A DNA stretch of 64,000 bases from Tyzzerella sp. (GTDB lineage Bacteria > Bacillota > Clostridia > Lachnospirales > Anaerotignaceae): assembly GCA_019415525.1 (NCBI GenBank), contig DXZA01000050.1, forward strand, positions 1 to 64,000, given 5' to 3'. The translations under genes and the position numbers were made by a program. Below the pieces are notes generated by a model. It made no database searches, was not told the DNA's origin, and worked only from the letters and a program-made list of their open reading frames with translations. Position 1 is the first letter of the stretch. Each line of letters begins with the position of its first letter. Below, one piece after another: positions 61,244 through 64,000 of this stretch.

Positions 61244-61273
61244 ATTATAACTAATAAAAATCCTCTTAGTCAA
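61244..61273 (-). promoter_or_regulatory. Promoter of the CDF operon
   Basis: TTGACT (61268-61273), 18-base spacer, TATAAT (61244-61249) on the minus strand; one of the best sigma-A-type promoters in the window. Confidence 0.75.
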
Positions 61274-61294
61274 CAGTAACAAATATTATTAAAA

Positions 61295-62557
61295 TTATGA
61301 ATTAATTTCTATTGGTTGGCTTAAAGCGGAAACTGCTCCATTCTTAACAGTAGCAACTTTAATATATAATTTTACAGAACCATCATTTCTTAATCCAAAG
61401 CTTTTTGGATATCCCCAATACCATAAATAATCTCCTGTATTAGGATTTTTTACTTGAGTATATTCTCCATTTATTGTATTTGAAATATAAACATAATATC
61501 CATCAGCACCATATACAGATTCCCAATATACATTTACAGAACCATTTCCATAAGAAACATCAAAAACCTGTGGAGGAGTAACATATCCTTCAAGAGTTCT
61601 ATACTGTTCCAAAGTAAGATTTTTATTAAGTGGTACTGCCTTTATATCATTTATAGGTATTGAAAAATAATTATTTCCTGAGTCAAAAGAAAATGTCATT
61701 CCAATAGCTTCTCCCATTGAATTAAGAAGAACTCCTCCACTACTTCCCTGTTGTATTTTTGCAGAAGATACAATAAGACTTGGCATTTTACCTGTAACTA
61801 CACCTGTTGTAACAATATTAAGTCTACCCAAAGGAGAACCTATTGCAGTTACACTGCTTCCAATATTCAAGATATCTGAATTTCCCATTTTTAAATATGG
61901 ATTTCCAGTTTTATTTATTTTAAGTATTGCTATGTCAGATACTTCATCATATCCAACTACTGTAACTCCACCATCATAAATTGAATAATCACTAAAAACA
62001 ACACTAAAATCTGTTGCATTTTTAAGAACATGTCTATTTGTAACAATAAGTCCATCACCTATAAAAAAGCCGCTACCCTGATTAATATTAGTATTAATCT
62101 GCACAACAGCTTTTGAAGCATCTGATACTGAAAAGCTATAATCATTTGAAATAAAAACAGTTTTTTCTTCAGCAGACCATTTTACAGTAGAACCTGACTG
62201 TTCAGATATAAATCTAACAGGAACCATTGTTGTACCATTTAAAAGGAATGGTGGTGAATCAAGAGTATATTTTTCTCCGTTTATATCAGAAAGCATACTT
62301 CCTATTCTAAGCTGTATAATAACACCACTTTTTTGTGCTGTAACGCTTTTATTGGAAGGGTTCCACTCTACACTATATCCAAGACTTTCAAAAATACCTC
62401 TCATAGGTACCATAACCCTGTCATTCATTATTACAGGATTTTGAGAAAATTCTATTGGTGTTCCATTAAGTCTTACAGTTATATCATCTGCATATACTGT
62501 TATAGACATTATCAAAACAGTAAAAACAGTAATAATAATTCCTTTTAATTTTCTCAT
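61295..62557 (-). CDS. Secreted trypsin-like serine protease with stalk and FN3 domains
   Basis: 420 residues. Signal peptide (1-23), a copper-amine-oxidase-N-like stalk domain (about 25-140: VPMRGIFESLGYSVEWN, MVPVRFISE), an HtrA-like protease domain (about 150-310) with the triad His in VTNRHVL, Asp in SDIAIL and Ser in QGSSGG, and a C-terminal fibronectin-III-like domain. No PDZ domain is seen. It acts outside the cell. GAGGTGA precedes ATG. It is a single-gene unit. Confidence 0.9.
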   Translation of the reverse strand: MRKLKGIIITVFTVLIMSITVYADDITVRLNGTPIEFSQNPVIMNDRVMVPMRGIFESLGYSVEWNPSNKSVTAQKSGVIIQLRIGSMLSDINGEKYTLDSPPFLLNGTTMVPVRFISEQSGSTVKWSAEEKTVFISNDYSFSVSDASKAVVQINTNINQGSGFFIGDGLIVTNRHVLKNATDFSVVFSDYSIYDGGVTVVGYDEVSDIAILKINKTGNPYLKMGNSDILNIGSSVTAIGSPLGRLNIVTTGVVTGKMPSLIVSSAKIQQGSSGGVLLNSMGEAIGMTFSFDSGNNYFSIPINDIKAVPLNKNLTLEQYRTLEGYVTPPQVFDVSYGNGSVNVYWESVYGADGYYVYISNTINGEYTQVKNPNTGDYLWYWGYPKSFGLRNDGSVKLYIKVATVKNGAVSALSQPIEINS

Positions 62558-62725
62558 TTTTAAATCACCTCTTTTAAAAAAATTAATTTAAATTTAAGTA
62601 TACACCTAATTGGGCGAAAAAAGATTACAATTTGGTTACAAATTTATTAATTTAAAGAAGTATTTTTACATATATAAAATATATTTTGCATATTATTAAT
62701 AAAACTTTATATCAATTAAAAATTA
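62558..62725. other. Intergenic region between protease and feo genes
   Basis: AT-rich gap holding the divergent protease promoter; no gene or stable hairpin is recognised here. Confidence 0.5.
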
Positions 62726-62757
62726 TTATTGATTTTCAATAACTTATATTGTAATAT
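62726..62757 (+). promoter_or_regulatory. feoA promoter with overlapping inverted repeat
   Basis: TTGATT (62729-62734), 17-base spacer, TAATAT (62752-62757). The -35 box lies inside TTATTGA-TTT-TCAATAA (62726-62742), a 7-3-7 palindrome suited to an iron repressor of the Fur or DtxR type, though it is not the exact consensus of either. Confidence 0.5.
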
Positions 62758-62807
62758 ATATCATAGCAAAGTTAGCAGTATTTAACAAACAATAGGAGGT
62801 AATATAT

Positions 62808-63038
62808 ATGCTTACTTCATTAGATAAATTTAATCCTGGAGAAAAAGGTACAGTGCAGAAAGTTACTGGAGAAGGTGCTATAAGAAGACGTCTTTTTGAC
62901 CTTGGAATAACACCTGGAGCATTTATAATTCATAGAAAAACAGCTCCTTTTGGTGACCCTATAGAAATAACAGTAAGAGGTTATCAATTAAGCCTTAGAA
63001 AATCAGAAGCAGAATCTGTTTTAATAGAAAAAGAATAA
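62808..63038 (+). CDS. feoA: Ferrous iron transport protein A
   Basis: 76-residue SH3-like protein: FNPGEKGTVQKVTGEGAIRRRLFDLGITPG and the C-terminal GYQLSLRKSEAESVLIE are typical. Assists or regulates FeoB in the cytoplasm. GGAGGT precedes ATG. FeoB starts 15 bases downstream. Confidence 0.94.
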   Translation: MLTSLDKFNPGEKGTVQKVTGEGAIRRRLFDLGITPGAFIIHRKTAPFGDPIEITVRGYQLSLRKSEAESVLIEKE

Positions 63039-63053
63039 TACAGGAGGAAAACT

Positions 63054-64000
63054 ATGTTAAGATTTGGTCTTGCTGGAAATCCAAACTGTGGAAAAACAGC
63101 ACTTTTTAACGAACTTACTGGAAGTACAGCCCATGTAGGAAACTGGGCAGGTGTTACAGTAGATAGAAAAGAAGGTACATATAAAAGCAAAACTGGAGAA
63201 AACATAAATATAATAGACCTTCCAGGTATATACTCTCTTTCACCATATACACCGGAAGAAATTATTGCAAGAAATTTTATTATAAATGATACTCCAGACC
63301 TTATAATAAACATTATAGACGCAACAAATATAGAAAGAAATCTTTATCTTACAACACAGATACTTGAAATAGATTGTCCTGTTGTAATAGCACTTAATAT
63401 GATGGATATTGTTGAAAAACAAGGTGATACAATAGATATAGACGGTCTTTCTTCAATACTTGGTGTTCCTGTTATACCTATATCTGCCCTTAACGGAAAC
63501 GGTATACATAAACTTATGGAAACAGCCATAAAAACAGCTTCTATAAAAAGAGAAGGTAAATCCGTACTTATGGATAGTCATATAAAAGATGCTATTTTAG
63601 AAGTAAAAGGACTTCTTGAGGAACATAATATTCCACATGTTGTTTTTAACTCTGTAAAACTTCTTGAGGCTGATTCAATATCTCTTGAAAATCCACTTCT
63701 TTCTGACCATAAAGAAGAACTTAAACATATTCTTGATGAAATAGCAAAAAAAGATATTTATAACGACGTTGAAGCAGTAGTTGCCGACCTTAGATATAAA
63801 TTTATAACAGAATATTGCTCACCAAGAATAAAAAGAAAAAGAAATGTTACAGACCTTAGTCCGTCAGATAAATTTGACAGAATACTTACACATAAATTTT
63901 TAGGAATACCAATATTCCTTATATTTATGTTCCTTGTATTCCATTTTACATTTAGCGAGTCACTTTTTGGAATTGAAGGACTTTCTTCTCCTGGTGTATT
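63054..64000 (+). CDS. feoB: Ferrous iron transporter B, N-terminal part (runs off the window)
   Basis: The first 315 codons are present. The G-protein domain has G1 GNPNCGKTALFN, G3 DLPGIYSL and G4 NMMD; then a helical GDI-like domain to about residue 270, and the first membrane segment (FLGIPIFLIFMFLVFHF) near 283-300. The family's total length is about 650-800, so most of the permease lies beyond the window. Imports Fe2+ with FeoA. AGGAGG precedes ATG. Confidence 0.95.
   Translation, partial: MLRFGLAGNPNCGKTALFNELTGSTAHVGNWAGVTVDRKEGTYKSKTGENINIIDLPGIYSLSPYTPEEIIARNFIINDTPDLIINIIDATNIERNLYLTTQILEIDCPVVIALNMMDIVEKQGDTIDIDGLSSILGVPVIPISALNGNGIHKLMETAIKTASIKREGKSVLMDSHIKDAILEVKGLLEEHNIPHVVFNSVKLLEADSISLENPLLSDHKEELKHILDEIAKKDIYNDVEAVVADLRYKFITEYCSPRIKRKRNVTDLSPSDKFDRILTHKFLGIPIFLIFMFLVFHFTFSESLFGIEGLSSPGV

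Noticed and set aside
1..64000. CRISPR array, prophage, insertion sequence or toxin-antitoxin locus
   Set aside because: No regularly spaced repeats, transposase, integrase or toxin-antitoxin pair was found in either strand.

Overview
This is a 64 kb stretch of an AT-rich chromosome from an anaerobic Firmicute (Clostridia, probably a Lachnospirales-type gut bacterium). The evidence is a Gram-positive gene set (PolC-type DNA polymerase III, CIRCE-controlled clpB, FeoA/FeoB), ferredoxin-linked 2-oxoacid metabolism, oxygen-sensitive Fe-S and radical-SAM enzymes, SLH-anchored surface proteins and strong GGAGG-type ribosome binding sites. Species cannot be named from the sequence alone. No phage, insertion sequence, CRISPR array or rRNA was seen. 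TGA is used as a normal stop.

Layout. 1-5.5 kb: the 3' part of a tRNA-Thr, a purC-purF-purB operon on the minus strand, a family 2 glycosyltransferase and a small lipoprotein. 5.5-16.3 kb: a long minus-strand housekeeping run in transcription order pyrH-frr-uppS-cdsA-dxr-rseP-ispG-polC (nucleotide, ribosome recycling, undecaprenyl and phospholipid, MEP isoprenoid, membrane protease, replication). Two intrinsic-terminator hairpins sit inside it, directly in front of uppS and ispG. 16.5-19.4 kb: a LysR regulator and an Fe-S/FAD/FMN enoate-reductase-type enzyme. 19.4-27.2 kb: minus-strand polA-coaE-lytic transglycosylase-peptide-binding lipoprotein-galT-ddl-ybjQ. 27.3-30.7 kb: a 48-residue Cys-rich membrane peptide, a fused shikimate dehydrogenase/shikimate kinase, a VanZ-like protein, type II dehydroquinase (aroQ) and a cyclophilin.

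30.7-36.8 kb: a phosphoesterase, a PadR / HAAS-domain (DUF1700) / envelope-protein cassette, and a five-gene 2-oxoacid:ferredoxin oxidoreductase operon led by a P-loop ATPase. 37.1-44.3 kb: two secreted SLH proteins, a polysaccharide deacetylase and a 1951-residue GH20 hexosaminidase with three tandem CBM32-type modules, the latter behind a long attenuator-like leader. 44.6-53.4 kb: clpB with a perfect CIRCE, an orphan ABC binding protein, an aminotransferase/ECF-transporter pair divergent from a MocR regulator whose PLP lysine is replaced by arginine, and a DUF3006/ComEC-like hydrolase pair. 53.2-57.4 kb: DUF4250, Crp/Fnr, Nim-like flavoprotein, ferredoxin, carbonic anhydrase, a yaiI gene interrupted by TGA, dCMP deaminase and a C_GCAxxG_C_C protein. 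57.4-64 kb: two radical-SAM proteins, a cation efflux protein behind a metal-riboswitch-like leader, a secreted trypsin-like protease and feoA-feoB, which runs off the end.

The best candidates for undescribed biology are RNA leaders: a compact three-way-junction RNA with its own promoter and terminator before the C_GCAxxG_C_C gene (57.47-57.65 kb), an attenuator-like leader before the GH20 surface enzyme (44.33-44.47 kb) and a NiCo-riboswitch-like leader before the cation transporter (61.15-61.27 kb). Other notable points are the MocR Lys-to-Arg change, the AroE-AroK fusion and the TGA-interrupted yaiI.
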